From Aldrovandia affinis (lineage: Eukaryota; Chordata; Actinopteri; Notacanthiformes; Halosauridae), in the NCBI GenBank assembly GCA_029706075.1, contig JAINUG010000306.1:536501-600500 (forward strand): a DNA stretch of 64,000 nucleotides, read 5' to 3'. The notes below the pieces were generated by a model. The model was not told the origin of the DNA and made no database searches. It was given only the letters and a program-made list of their open reading frames with translations. Shown here piece after piece: positions 44,214 through 54,947 of this stretch (positions within the stretch are counted from its first letter, which is position 1; each line of letters opens with the position of its first letter). A program made the translations under genes and the position numbers.

Positions 44214-46145
44214 TTAGGGGGAAATGGCCCCCATGGCTGCCGTATTGGATTTAATTGTGATATTTCAGATGTCTTGAAAAATGTATCAGCATTTACCAGT
44301 AGAGCATAGTGATGAAAGTTGGTGTATGAAACTGATGAAACTGGTGCATATGTTTCTCATGTTATGTTGTTACACCATAAACATAAGCGATTTCCTGCTG
44401 TTAAAAGCCCTTAAAACGCCCTTAAAAACAGCCCTGGAAAAGTCCTTAAAAAACATCTTCTTCTTGACTGTTTGGCATATAAACATGGAATTTTGTTCAT
44501 TTGTTATTTGAACACACCCTTTTAATGTTATTGACATATTCTTTATACATTTAACAAAATATCAAGGATAAGCTGATTGTTTTTCAGCATTTATGCGTAG
44601 TATGACAATTCGTCCTAAAATGAAAACCACTGACATGACTCAGCAGACGGTTCAGGGGGCTATACAAGCTTTGAGAGCTATATGCTGAGTGGAGAAAGAG
44701 CTGGGTGCATGTGTGGTGGGCGGTAATGGCGGTGATAGGACATAGCTCTTTGGGTTACTGTACATACAGTCTGTGAATCATTATGAAACCAATGGAGCTG
44801 TGACATTACGATGGCTTGTTTACGGCAAGCAGCCACGGCAGTCACTGCCACCGTTTCTACAAGCAGATGCACAGATCACCCCAGTTCTGTCAAGGGGCCT
44901 CTAACAAAGGGAAACGAGGGAGGAGCCTCCAAATCATGACACAGGTTCAGCCCTCTAGGTTAAACGGTAATATGTTTCCCTCCATTCTATTTCCTGACAA
45001 CCATTAAAGGGGATTGACAATAGCTTTTTTTCATTAAAGACAACACAGATACTCTAGGAAGATTATCTATTTGACACTGCCAAGTGTTAATTCCCAAAGC
45101 AGCGGGACTTGTGCAATCCATGCTAGTACTCGCTAATATGAGTGATAGCAATGTGGACGGATGAATATGAATACAATCATTCAGTGAAGGTTTGCCTTGA
45201 AGCGTAGAGCTATGCAGTTGTAATTTCAGTGAAAGAGTATTACACATCTACCCAAACAGGAAATGCAAACAGAGAGATTGAGGAAACAGAGATCATGTGA
45301 GATAACACTACTCCTGTGCCAGCGCTTCAAAGAATTCACCACAAAGGTGGAACTCAGAGTTTTTACACCAAAAACTTTAAAAAAATGTTGTACAGTCCCT
45401 CTAATATTTCCGGAAAAGATACCTGTTCAGTCAGACTGCCTAATATAATTGTACTATAACACACAACTGAACACAAAACACCAGACTGCCCTGAACACAT
45501 GGAAAATCCATGCCTTGAATATTCAACTGCAGTAAACAAATTTTCACAGTTAATATGCCAGTAGGTTCTTCTCTGTTGTTGTATTTCTTCTTGATAATTT
45601 CTGACCTTTATAAGATGCAGAATTTGAGGTTCAGGCATATATATTCACTGACAGACAGAACACTCATAGTCTTATTAATCTTCCATTACCAATGGAATCC
45701 CCCCCCTCCCTCCCTCCCTCCCCTCCTGCCATAGAGAGTTGGCCTCCCCTGCCTTAAAAAGTCAGTGCTGGTGGGTGGGACAGACATTAATTTTACACAT
45801 AAACTGTTCAACAAGCTTTCAAGATTTAAACCTGCAACATGAAACTATGATTCCAACTGGGAAAGAAGTACCTATCAAAATGCATTTGTTATTATTTTAG
45901 ATGCAGGCCAATGGTGATAATGTTCTTGGGTAACTTGGTAACAAATAAGTATCTATAAATAATAACAACACCAAAATACTGAAAATGCCTTGTAATAATG
46001 TAATAATCTTCACCCAGTTAAGAGAGTGAGAGTTATTCACAGTTGCAGTAGATTCCCATATCTTGAAGAGAAAAGTCTCATACCATTTTGATAGCTATCC
46101 TAGCAAAATGGATGTTGCTCTGGGATTCTGTGAAGCAAGGAGTGT
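44214..46145. other. No recognisable feature
   Basis: Contains a CCCT/CTCC-rich run at 45701-45727. Open frames in this stretch have no family resemblance. Confidence 0.4.
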
Positions 46146-46330
46146 CAAACATTCCATCGGAATTCGAGTGTATTGAAGTGCAACCAATGCACTACACCAG
46201 GTGATTTCACTCATTAGCTCACTTCTTCAATCAGGGAGGGGAACTAATCAAAATAAACTGCTGCATTCCATTGGTTGGCACAAAAACCTGCATACACTCA
46301 GCCCTCGATGGAATGACTTTGACACCCCTG
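46146..46330. mobile_element. Non-coding MITE, family B copy 1
   Basis: Shares ACACCAGGTGATTTCACTCA, GCTCACTTCTTC, an ACCTGCATACACTCAGCCCT segment and a TTTGACACCCCTG end with the copy at 59390-59545. Imperfectly inverted ends (TGTCAAACATTCCATCG against CGATGGAATGACTTTGACA) identify it as a foldback MITE. Confidence 0.7.
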
Positions 46331-47071
46331 CTGAAAAGACTAGATTTTCTTGTCACTTTTAATTGTATTTTTCCATTTAGCTTTTTATCCAGTTTCTGAT
46401 GTTCCCCTGCATGATGCCCACAGTTCCTAATCTGCAGCTCAGATCTCGTCTGGAAGTTATCTTCTCCTCCTCAAAGCACAGAAGATAAAATTGAAAGTGA
46501 TCAAGATGTTTTAATTACCTTCAATCATCAACATGAATATATAAGAGCAAAGAAATGTACAATGCAATTGTGCTCTTCATTGTGTTCCCAGAAAATACTT
46601 CATATTACATTTTAAAGTATATTTAAAGCAATAATTTTTGCTTAAAATAATTAGAAAATGGTTACATATAATTAGGGTTGCGCTTAGTGGCCACATTCAG
46701 TCAGTGCTGCTTCAAAGTAAAAGGACCCATTTGGCCTATGGTTCTTACCGGGGTTGTTATTCCATTTCAATTTAGTCAATTCAGGAAGAAGAAATGAGAT
46801 TCAAAAAAAGAACTGACCCCAACCCTACTGGTTACACACACCACCACTGACCCAGAGCAGGCCCGTGGCATGGGTGATATAGGCGAATGCTACAGGCGCC
46901 ATCCATCCATAGGGGGCACACCAAATGAGGGAGAGGGAAAAATATAAAAGGGAAAAAGAGAAGCAAAACACGCAGTTTCGCTCTTCTTTAAACAAAATGT
47001 TCTAAATTAAAATATTTTTTCCAAATATTACCAAAAAAGCCCACAACAACGTATTTACATAGCCTATTAAT

Positions 47072-47424
47072 CTAATCTCATCTCATTGTCTAAGCCGCTT
47101 ATTCCTGGTCAGGGTCGCTGGAGCCTATCCCAGCATGCATAGGGGCGAAAGGCAGGAATAAACCCTGGACAGGTTGCCAATCCATCGCAGGGCACACACA
47201 CCATTCACTCACACACTCATACCTACGGGCAATTTAGACTCTCCAATTAGGCTAACGTGCATGTCTTTGGACTGTGGGAGGAAACCGGAGTACCCGGAGG
47301 AAACCCACGCAGACACGGGGAGAACATGCAAACTCCACATAGAAAGGCCCCTGGCCTGGATTCGAACCTGAGACCTTCTTGCTGTGAGGCGACAGTGCTA
47401 TCCACTGCACCACCGTGCCGCCCT
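47072..47424 (-). mobile_element. tRNA-derived SINE, copy 2
   Basis: Flanked by the 11-bp duplication AGCCTATTAAT (47061-47071 and 47425-47435), or 12 bp counting a shared T. The minus strand starts GGCGGCACGGTGGTGCAGTG, has a box-B-like GGTTCGAATCC, and ends in the CCTGACCAGGAATAAGCGGC block. Collinear with 23784-24114. It inserted into the hAT element, so it is younger. Confidence 0.9.
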
Positions 47425-47473
47425 AGCCTATTAATAATATGCCCTATTAAATGTGGCACATTTAATATCATAT

Positions 47474-47555
47474 CAAAAAGACCAAAGCCCTCTGGTGCCC
47501 AGGGAAGAAAAAGAAGAGAAGAGGAGGAAAAATGGGAAAAATAAAGAGGTAATGT
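47474..47555 (+). pseudogene. hAT first-exon relic, copy 1
   Basis: Reads KRPKPSGAQGRKRREEEEKW in frame, then a TAA, with AGAG|GTAATG following as a possible splice donor. The K/R/E-rich KPSGA pattern is the usual N-terminal start of ZMYM-type hAT transposases. A second version lies at 48228. Confidence 0.5.
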
Positions 47556-47556
47556 G

Positions 47557-47605
<49 letters not shown>
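47557..47605. repeat. (AAT)n microsatellite
   Basis: Uninterrupted ATA/AAT trinucleotide run of about 16 units. Confidence 0.95.
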
Positions 47606-47607
<2 letters not shown>

Positions 47608-48227
47608 CAACAGTTTATTGCATAGTAGTTACCATTGGAGCAGAGCCGAGCTGTCCTCTCTATTGTTAGCTAGCTTACTTTGGACAATAGTAACATTGGC
47701 TAATTTAATAAATAGCTAGTTAACATCAGTTACTTCCTACTTAAATTTACGTAGGGAAAGTGGGAAAGACTAGTCAGGTGTTTGGGGAATAACCTACAAC
47801 ATCAGCGCTACGCTAGCATCGGGCAGGCATGATGTGACTTTTTCGTCCCACTGCTTCTGCTGTCTGTCAGCCTATGAAGTCTCCTAGTCCTCACCTGCTA
47901 GAAGCCTGAAGTGGAGGAGGGGTTGGAGGTCAATAGCGCCTCTCAAACTCACACTGTACAGTCGATCAATGAAATCACAAAATAACATTGCAACCAAATG
48001 CGCCCCTGCTCTCATAACACACACAAGCAAATGGAAATAATATCTCAATAGCTACTGATATACAGATTCAATTTTGCCTGGTTTAAAATATAATGATAAA
48101 TGAAAACGAGTCTGTACACCACCCAGGTGAAATGGTTTAGTCTCTTGACCCTGCATTAATGGGTAATTGTTTAGTCACACAAACAGTCATGTCACACAGA
48201 CATTGAGGTAGGCTACGTTGTCAAAAT

Positions 48228-48310
48228 GAAAAGATCAAAGCCTTCTGGATTTTTAGTTTAGAAAAAAGAGAAAAGAAGAAGAGTAGAAATGGGCCAAAGA
48301 TAAAGGTATG
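48228..48310 (+). pseudogene. hAT first-exon relic, copy 2
   Basis: Begins ATG and reads MKRSKPSG, then diverges through a stop into a K/R/E-rich stretch. It ends at AAAG|GTATGT, a good donor. Parallel to 47474-47555 in sequence and in the position of the donor, so the two arose by internal duplication of an element's first exon. Confidence 0.5.
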
Positions 48311-48772
48311 TGTTATGCCATCTCATCATGAACATTATGTTACGTTTTTAAGTAGTCTAGTAAATAATCGTGCTAGCTAGGTATTGCATCAATTGCTATA
48401 CTAAAGTTAATGCTAGCTAGTAGTAATAAAAGGTGCAACTCTCTTCAATTTTTAAATTAGTGTGTAATATGTTTCAGTAACATTATTTGTTGTCTTGGAC
48501 AGCACCTCCTTATTTTTGTTCCTTTTAATAGAAGCATGCTGTTTTTATTTATTATTCAATTAAAATGTGTTGTTTGTACATTTAATATTTGTGTGCAATA
48601 TTTGTCAGTATTTCTTTGTCTGTTAGTATATTTTCTTCAAATAAAAGGGGTGCTTATTGTGCCTTGTTACAACATAGGTACTCGTTTTGCGTGTGGCCTC
48701 CCTGGGGCTTGGGGGGGTATAACTAATCTCACCTAAGGCACCAAGTGATCCAGGACCGCCACTGCACTGACC

Positions 48773-49429
48773 CCCGCTGAGGTCTGGAAAGCTGTTTGGC
48801 TCATATGCAAAACTTGACATTTCTGGGCAGGGGGGGTTTCCTTGGAAATTTCTGGAACAGTCAAACTGTTCAGTGGGCCGCCCACTGTCTGCGTTGTGTT
48901 TTCGGAACATTGTTCATTGCTACAGCAAACTGTGCCATAGACCTATTGCATACTGTTGGTGCACAACAAGCTTTGGAGGTAGGAGAGATGGGGAAAATTG
49001 GCATGCATACAAGATTGCTAACTGTCTTTTGGCTGTGTGCAGAAAACAATAAACATGGGTGGGAAGTGGTTATAACTTACTGTCTAATTTGTGTTTGACA
49101 GATTTTGCTTTAACTGCACGTACACTGTGCATTATATGTTGTAAAAGTGTTTTTGATACAGTTTTGGTGTTTTGTTCTATGTTATTGTGAAAGAAAAAGT
49201 TGGCTTATTTGCTCCTACAATCTTAGACTGCTATCTCATTTATACATCAACAGATTGTTGTACAGGAAAATAATCAGAGTCAAACAAAATGTGTATATCC
49301 AAAAAAAAATATTCTGAGGAACAACAAACCGTTTTTTTGTGCTATTTACCAATATAATATGGTTTAGTCACATGTGTATTTGACCCAACCTTATTTGTTG
49401 TTGAGTTATGAGACATGTACAGTACACAG
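48773..49429. other. No recognisable feature
   Basis: AT-rich; the frame 48796-49098 has no family resemblance. Confidence 0.35.
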
Positions 49430-49610
49430 AGCTTGACGACAACTGGTCTGGGTACAAGCTTTTGTTGTCGCTCTGCACTAAAACACCTGATTCAACTAAT
49501 GAAGGTCTTGATTGAAGGCCATGATTAGTTGATTAGTTGAATCAGGTGCTGGGCTAGAACAAAAGCCTGCAACCACTCCAGCCCTTTTCAGTTAAGATTG
49601 GACACCACTG
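49430..49610. mobile_element. Foldback MITE
   Basis: Inverted arms: CACCTGATTCAACTAATGAA against TTAGTTGAATCAGGTGCTGG, plus outer GGGTACAAGCTTTTGTTGT against AGAACAAAAGCCTGCAACC. It ends near GATTGGACACCACTG. Arms run most of its length and there is no coding capacity. It lies immediately next to the Tc1-type MITE at 49616. Confidence 0.7.
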
Positions 49611-49615
49611 GTATA

Positions 49616-49857
49616 CAGGTAAGTGGCCCCCAAAAAGGGCAACACTTGAATAAATGAGCAACACTTGAGTAAATTGAGGATAATTTAAATGGGTGCAGTA
49701 CCACAAGTTACCATCAGGGGGTACCACGGCAGGGCCGAGCCCTCCACTTCCCAATGACTCCCCCCTATCTGGCTGGGTCTCTCCTAGCCTGGATTAGGCT
49801 CGTTTGAGTGCCCACCCCCTGTTATCAAAGTGCTGCCTTTATTTTGGCAGTTACCTG
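49616..49857 (+). mobile_element. Tc1-type MITE, copy 3
   Basis: TA duplication at 49614-49615 and 49858-49859. The left end is CAGGTAAGTGGCCCCC and the right end TTTTGGCAGTTACCTG. It shares AACACTTGAGTAAATTGAGG, GGGTGCAGTACCAC and GCTCGTTTGAGTGCCC with copies 1 and 2. Confidence 0.85.
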
Positions 49858-50191
49858 TAGATGCAACTGTCCTGGACAGATGCCAGAGACTGGAAGCCCA
49901 CTGAGGCGACTAGAGACTGCTTTGAGGTAAACATTAATTTCATATTTTATTTTCAGAAGCATTTTGTTTTCCAGAGGCCCTCATCATCCCCTATTTCTGT
50001 AGGTATGTTATAGGAAACACAGCCATAGCCCTTTACAGCCTCTCTCAGCTGCAGCTCTTGAGTTTCCTGTCGAAGCTGGACTGGTGTTGGCTAAAAGCAG
50101 TCTCAACCACATCAAACAATATGAGAAAAAGTCTGCAATGACCTACACATTTTCAATAAATATATTTGTGAAACTGAAGTCATCCTAATTT

Positions 50192-50193
<2 letters not shown>

Positions 50194-50229
<36 letters not shown>
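50194..50229. repeat. (GT)n microsatellite
   Basis: Pure TG run of about 17 units. Confidence 0.95.
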
Positions 50230-50232
<3 letters not shown>

Positions 50233-50515
50233 ATCCATTTTATGACCTGTTCCCTTGAGCTGTAACAATGGCACATCAGTAACAAGAAACAGGAGTTGCT
50301 CTCAACAATTCTCAGAAGTAGAATGAGCAATGAGCTTCTAATGAGTAAATGTTGAAAAAGAAAAATGCAACTTAAATAAAAGTTCTGTTATGTGGCTGAA
50401 GTTCTCTGGAAAATATCCAGAACAGCCATACTACCATGCCAAACATCATTAAATATTTTCTAGGCAATCTTGCATGAGTCATAAGTGGACTGAAAAAAAT
50501 ATATATACAGTATAT

Positions 50516-51117
50516 TGTGGCAGCCCAAGGGGCTGCCCAAGGAAATGGCTGCCTGGCCTTCAACGCATTGGAGGCACTGGAGCCAAGGAAACACTACATT
50601 TCCCAGCATGCCGCAGTCAAGCGCCTGAACGGAGTTCATTAGTTATTAGGACTAACGAACAGCTGAGGGCCATTTGGAGGCCTATTTAATGGACTAAATC
50701 ATGTCACACGTTGAAAGGAGTAGGATGTTGTGTTGGTGATGGTGGAGAGAGTGCGCGCTAAAGAGCGAGTGCGCGCTAAAGAGAGTGCGCGCGCTAAAGA
50801 GAGTGCGCGCGCTAAAGAGAGTGTTGAGAAGTGTTTTTGGAGTGTTTATAGGACCCCCCTTTGTGTACCGACTACTGACCTGGATTGCGGAACGAAACTG
50901 GACTTGGACACTGGATTACGGATAACGACGACGAGTAGGATTTTGGACTTGTGTTTTGGATTCCCCGAATACCCCGCCCTTTTGTTTTTGTGTTTGTGTT
51001 GTCAAGATTCACTTAATAAATTATTGTTTTGTTTATAATACTACCTCCTCCGTTATTTAACCTGCCAACGCCCTCTGCAAGGTCCGTGCGTGCCGCCCAA
51101 CCCCTAGGGACACCACA
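50516..51117 (+). repeat. Solo LTR, 602 bp
   Basis: Starts TGTGGCAGCCCAAGGGGCTG, ends CTAGGGACACCACA (TG...CA inverted ends TGTGG/CCACA), and is flanked by a 4-bp ATAT on each side. A polyadenylation-like AATAAA lies at 51015. Internal RT or gag sequence is absent, so this is a recombination product of two LTRs. It does not closely match the two Gmr1-like LTRs, although both types share an open, GACGAC-rich segment. The TSD is in AT-rich sequence and so is weak evidence. Confidence 0.75.
50747..50816 (+). repeat. 18-bp minisatellite inside the solo LTR
   Basis: Four tandem units: 16 bp at 50747, then 18 bp each at 50763, 50781 and 50799, core GAGAGTGCGCGCGCTAAA. Read in the open frame 50730-51038 the units give a repeating RVRAKE/SARAKE hexapeptide. 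Whether that frame is used is unknown. Confidence 0.85.
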
Positions 51118-51359
51118 ATATATTTTAAGTGATTTTTCATTTGATTTATTTTACACGTTTTGAACTGCAGGGTTCCTGCATTGAAGAAGTGGATGTTTCA
51201 CTTCTATGGTAGATCCACATTCTCTCTTTTCCTTCCTTCTTTTTCATATACTCTCATTCCCCTCTTCTTCCTTCAGCCTTCTCTCACTCGTCTCTTCTCT
51301 TGCCCATTTTACTCCTCTCTTCTAATATTATATCTCAACAAAAACATTTTCAACATTAA
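51118..51359. other. Unassigned
   Basis: TC-rich sequence at 51220-51320, otherwise unremarkable. Confidence 0.3.
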
Positions 51360-51410
51360 AAAGCAACTTTCTGCAAGTTGCTTTGGATAAAAGCGTTGTA
51401 TTGTATTGTA
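51360..51410 (+). mobile_element. LINE 3' tail relic
   Basis: Carries GCAAGTTGCTTTGGATAAAA and GCGTTGTATTGTATTGTAAA, a decayed LINE terminal signature. Very short. Confidence 0.4.
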
Positions 51411-51499
51411 AAAAAGCCAACCCAAAAAGTTACTCATATACACAAAAAATAGATAACTGCCAAAATAAAGGAGACACTTGTGTAAATGAGGGATACAAC

Positions 51500-52086
51500 C
51501 AGTGCTTAATTTGTGCTGGGGCACAGCCCCGGCAAATGCCAAGAATCAAATTTTGCGCCCCGGCAAATGTCTTACTCAGAATCAGAGCCCCGAGCTCATA
51601 AATATCTAAAGTGCGACAACAACACGTATTTTAACAGACTTAACAGCCGAGAAACAATTGTGCTTTCAGAGTGTTCACAGAGACATCGGGAGAACAAGTT
51701 ATACAGCCCTTGAAGGATCTCTTAACCGCTGTTAACACCGTAGCAATTTCCGGCCCAGAGTGCGAGAGAGGTTTCTTGCAAATGAATCTAATCTGCACGT
51801 CAACAAGAGCATCTTTAAAAACAGCAACCATATCATCGCTCCTGTTTTTAACCCTTGTTGCTCCACCAATGGAAAGTTTCAACCCAACCCCATATGTCCG
51901 GATGTGGCTTGCCAAAGGGCACCGAGGAGCAGACGATGTGAAAAGTAAAGGGAGGCAGAAGGATAGCATAGAGAGAGAGGCGAGGAGCATGGCTGTCCTG
52001 ACAGAAATGCAGTGACACAGAGGTCGGAAAAGTTTACCCTTTTTCCTCCGCGGGGGGGCATCCCTTATTTTACAAATTAAGCACTG
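51500..52086 (+). mobile_element. hAT element nested in Tc1, 587 bp
   Basis: Exact 8-bp duplication GATACAAC (51492-51499 and 52087-52094). The 15-bp perfect terminal inverted repeat is CAGTGCTTAATTTGT. It carries only the last part of a hAT transposase (51671-52015). Perfect ends and duplication suggest recent insertion. Confidence 0.95.
51671..52015 (+). pseudogene. hAT dimerisation-domain fragment
   Basis: The frame reads QPLKDLLTAVNTVAISGPEC, then ERGFLQMNLICTSTRASLKT and SSLLFLTLVAPPMESFNPTP, YVRMWLAKGHRGADD. The E-R-G-F-x-x-M-N-x-I pattern is the C-terminal dimerisation motif of hAT transposases. A short basic tail follows to a TGA. The catalytic core is deleted, so this is a non-autonomous derivative that may still express a dimerisation-only peptide (speculative). 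Confidence 0.75.
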
Positions 52087-52180
52087 GATACAACTATATT
52101 GAAAGCAGGGGCTTCCACACAGGTGTGAAGTTATTTAAGCAAGTAACATCCCAAAATGCTGGGCTCATTATTTTGGCTAT

Positions 52181-52860
52181 TATGGCTAGAAGAATAGATA
52201 GGTGAAAGAGGGGCTTTGAAAGAGGGGTGATTGTTGGGGCACTTTTGGCAGAAGTTTCAGTGACAAAGTCTGCTCAACTTGCTGATGTTTCACAAGGAAC
52301 TGTGGCTAAGGTAATGTTGGCATGGAAGTCTGAGGGAAAGACATCATCAACTAGGAGCAACTGTGATAGAAATGGTATACTCTTTGACCGTGACGTCTGT
52401 GCTTTGGTTCAAAATACAAGGCAAAACAGACAGGCAACTCAGTCGACTGCAATGCAGTCAGTTTAATCAAAAACAGTCCATCAAGAACTTTACAGAGAGG
52501 ACTACTATGGTGTGGTTGCAGTGCATAAATCTCTTATTACACCTCAAAAAACAAATTTGTGAGTAAAGTGGCTCAAAGAACTCAGGCAATGGTCTACTGA
52601 GCAGTGGAAAAAATGATATGGTCAAATGAGTCATTCTTCAGTGTGTTCTCAACAAGCAGATGAAAAAAGAAAACCTACAGGCCCGAGTGCTTGTTTCTCA
52701 CGGTGAAGGGTTCTGACGGCTCTGTTATGGTGTGGTGTGCATTTTCCTGTTATGGTTTAGGTCCACTCAACGCCGTAGAATGAAAGATTAACGCCCAATA
52801 AATACAAAGCCATTCTGAGTGATCATCTTCATCCAATGGTGATTTCTATCCTAATATGAG
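52181..52860 (+). pseudogene. Tc1-like transposase pseudogene
   Basis: Starts MARRIDR then a TGA, followed by KRGFERGVIVGALLAEVSVT and KSAQLADVSQGTVAKVMLAW, a helix-turn-helix, then WKSEGKTSSTRSNCDRN. Downstream text near 52500-52860 shows HITPQKTNL-like and W-S-N-E-S-F-F-S segments (about 52615) in other frames, and DHLHPMVI at about 52820. Several frameshifts and stops; the DDE motifs are not intact. Confidence 0.65.
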
Positions 52861-54299
52861 AAAACAAATATTTTTTTAAAATATGGGGCTAGCCATCTGC
52901 TGTTAACATATGACTGTCTATGTAAAAGCTCAAAAATTGTTAGTTTAGGGTATTTCCTTTTTGGAAAATGAACGATGAAAGTGCTGCCTGTACCTTTTCT
53001 GCCATGGTTTTTACTCCACACAGAAGCTCAAATAATTCTCAGCTTGCATCCTCTAGTTCTTTGATTGGCTCTGCATTTTGGGCCAACAAACGTTGTACAT
53101 GTGGAATCTGGGGACACAGTTGCACGTGCCATCAAGGGATCAACCGGTGTGGCACACCTTGTGGATTGTCTAAACCAGCCATCTCAGCCACAGTTGGCTG
53201 GTGTGTACTAGGCCTTAGGCCTTGTACTAGGCCTTAAGCCAAACCACATCCTTTTCAAATGAGCAGGAAGATGAGCATTGCTCTTGAGAGAAAGGGAACC
53301 TTTTATTGTATGGAGGGAGCTAGGCTACCAGAACATTTCTCAATGAAAATATCCACTGGAGTATTTTGCATTTGTGGAACTTAAATGAAATTAGTCATTT
53401 GGATGTGTGTGAAATGTTGAATTAGGCATGGTTGCTATGTAGTTCATGTTGGAGGCATGATGCAGACACAGCTCATTAAATAATAGTGTTTTAGGGTTCA
53501 GAAATTCTGCCACATAAAGTATTGACAGCATTTTTCAATGTTAAATTCAATTAAATTCAGTTTTTCTTCCAGTAATAGCTGTCAAAGGTGGTTATGAGTG
53601 GTGAATGTGCAATAATGAGGAGTTAGACACTGCTCTTCTCCATCCCATTGTCAGATAAATTAGTTGTATGTGTTGAGTCTGAGAAATGAGCTATACAAAT
53701 GTGACATTATTTTCACACATAAATTAAAATGAACACATGATGTGGTGGCCATATTAAGTGATGACTATTGGCAAAGACTATTTTTCTTGACCTGTGACTT
53801 GCATGGCTTTTAAATAGTGCAGGGAGTTTACGATGGCTTTCCAATGGGACACAGAAAACAGCCCTGAGTAAATAAAGTAAACAGACCACTCCCAGTCATG
53901 CCTGATATGGTTGGCAAATGAGACTTTTGCACCACCGCGTTAATTGATCAGCCTCCAATTTGGCATGTGTATCGTTCACAGAAGTCCAGAAGTATGTTGA
54001 ATACAATCCATTGTCCTATGATTGATGCATTTCTGGTAAATAAATAAATAATATCAATTAATTCAGCAGATTTTCAAGATAATTCTGAGTGATGAATTGA
54101 TATTAATTGATTAATTCAAGATAATTAGTTAAGACAGTGCATGAAAATGATTATATACAGAGTAAGGAAATGACCATCATCACTCTGAAGATGATGGCTA
54201 ACATTGCCGCTGTGGTAGGGCAAGAAGCGAGGAGCGTTGCTTCCTCACTGAAGACAGTGAACTCTGAGCTGCCTCGTGCTGCCGGCCAGAGCCGACTCT
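52861..54299. other. No recognisable feature
   Basis: Contains a short direct repeat of CTAGGCCTTAGGCCTTGTA type near 53208-53240. The frame 52968-53237 has no recognisable domain. Confidence 0.35.
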
Positions 54300-54370
54300 G
54301 GAGTGACAGGGAATTGAACCCTGGTCGCCGTGGCCAGCGCCGAACGTTGTAACCACTGGACCACGCGGGA
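54300..54370 (-). repeat. tRNA-Glu-like SINE head or tRNA pseudogene
   Basis: On the minus strand box A is TGGTCCAGTGG (54363-54353) and box B GGTTCAATTCC (54320-54310). The T-stem CAGGG/CCCTG pairs perfectly around a TTCAATT loop. The anticodon-arm region TTCGGCGCTGGCCACG resembles tRNA-Glu. The acceptor stem (TCCCGCG against TCACTCC) does not pair, so it is a derivative rather than a functional tRNA. The following 100-150 bp (54150-54299) may be the SINE body. Confidence 0.65.
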
Positions 54371-54761
54371 GGCAGCCATGAGTTCATTTTTAACTTCACC
54401 AACACAGTTTTGACGAGTTCAGCAGCCAATAAAATGAACTCGCCAAATTGTGTTTGTGAAGAAAAAAAACCCACTTGAAAACACTTGAAAATTTCAGTTA
54501 TGGGCAAATGTTGATGGAATCCAGTCTATTGCCTCTAGGTATACTCCTGCCAGCACTCTAGCACAAATTCACCAATCATTCAACTGGAAAGCTTTAAGTG
54601 TCTACAATTGCTACTTTTCTTCTAAAAACAAAGTTGGAATATTGGATCTTTTTAAAAACAAACTCTGACAGCAAAATATGCTGCGGTTGTAATACTTTTC
54701 TGGAAGAAAGGTATGCCCTTGGAGATGGAGAAGAAGGCAGATGTATAGTGAAGATCGATGC

Positions 54762-54872
<111 letters not shown>

Positions 54873-54947
54873 TGCCCCTTTTAAATCTACCCCCCCTCTC
54901 AAAAATGTCACCTTTTGTTGCCTTACAGCCTGAAACTAAAACATATG

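Larger units (their letters stand above)
46853..48764 (+). mobile_element. hAT element, 1.9 kb, with nested SINE
   Basis: Exact 8-bp duplication CACTGACC (46845-46852 and 48765-48772). Ends are CAGAGCAGGCCCGTGG and, inverted, CAGTGGCGGTCCTGG. The interior holds a SINE (47072-47424), an (AAT)n tract, and two copies of an N-terminal transposase-like exon (47474 and 48228). No catalytic region was found. Confidence 0.8.
51452..52860 (+). mobile_element. Tc1-like transposon, split by hAT
   Basis: Left end GATAACTGCCAAAATAAAGG, then GGAGACACTTGTGTAAATGA. After the hAT insertion (51500-52086) it continues TATTGAAAGCAGGGGCTTCC and ACACAGGTGTGAAG, followed by the transposase start at 52181. The coding region decays by about 52860 and the right terminal repeat is absent. 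Its left end matches the MITEs at 161, 42829 and 49616. Confidence 0.8.

Noticed and set aside
50730-51038. Open frame in the solo LTR as a real gene
   Set aside because: Lies wholly inside an LTR with TG...CA ends; kept only as an observation.
52968-53237. 89-codon frame considered as a host exon
   Set aside because: No domain, no convincing splice sites, and no neighbouring exons.
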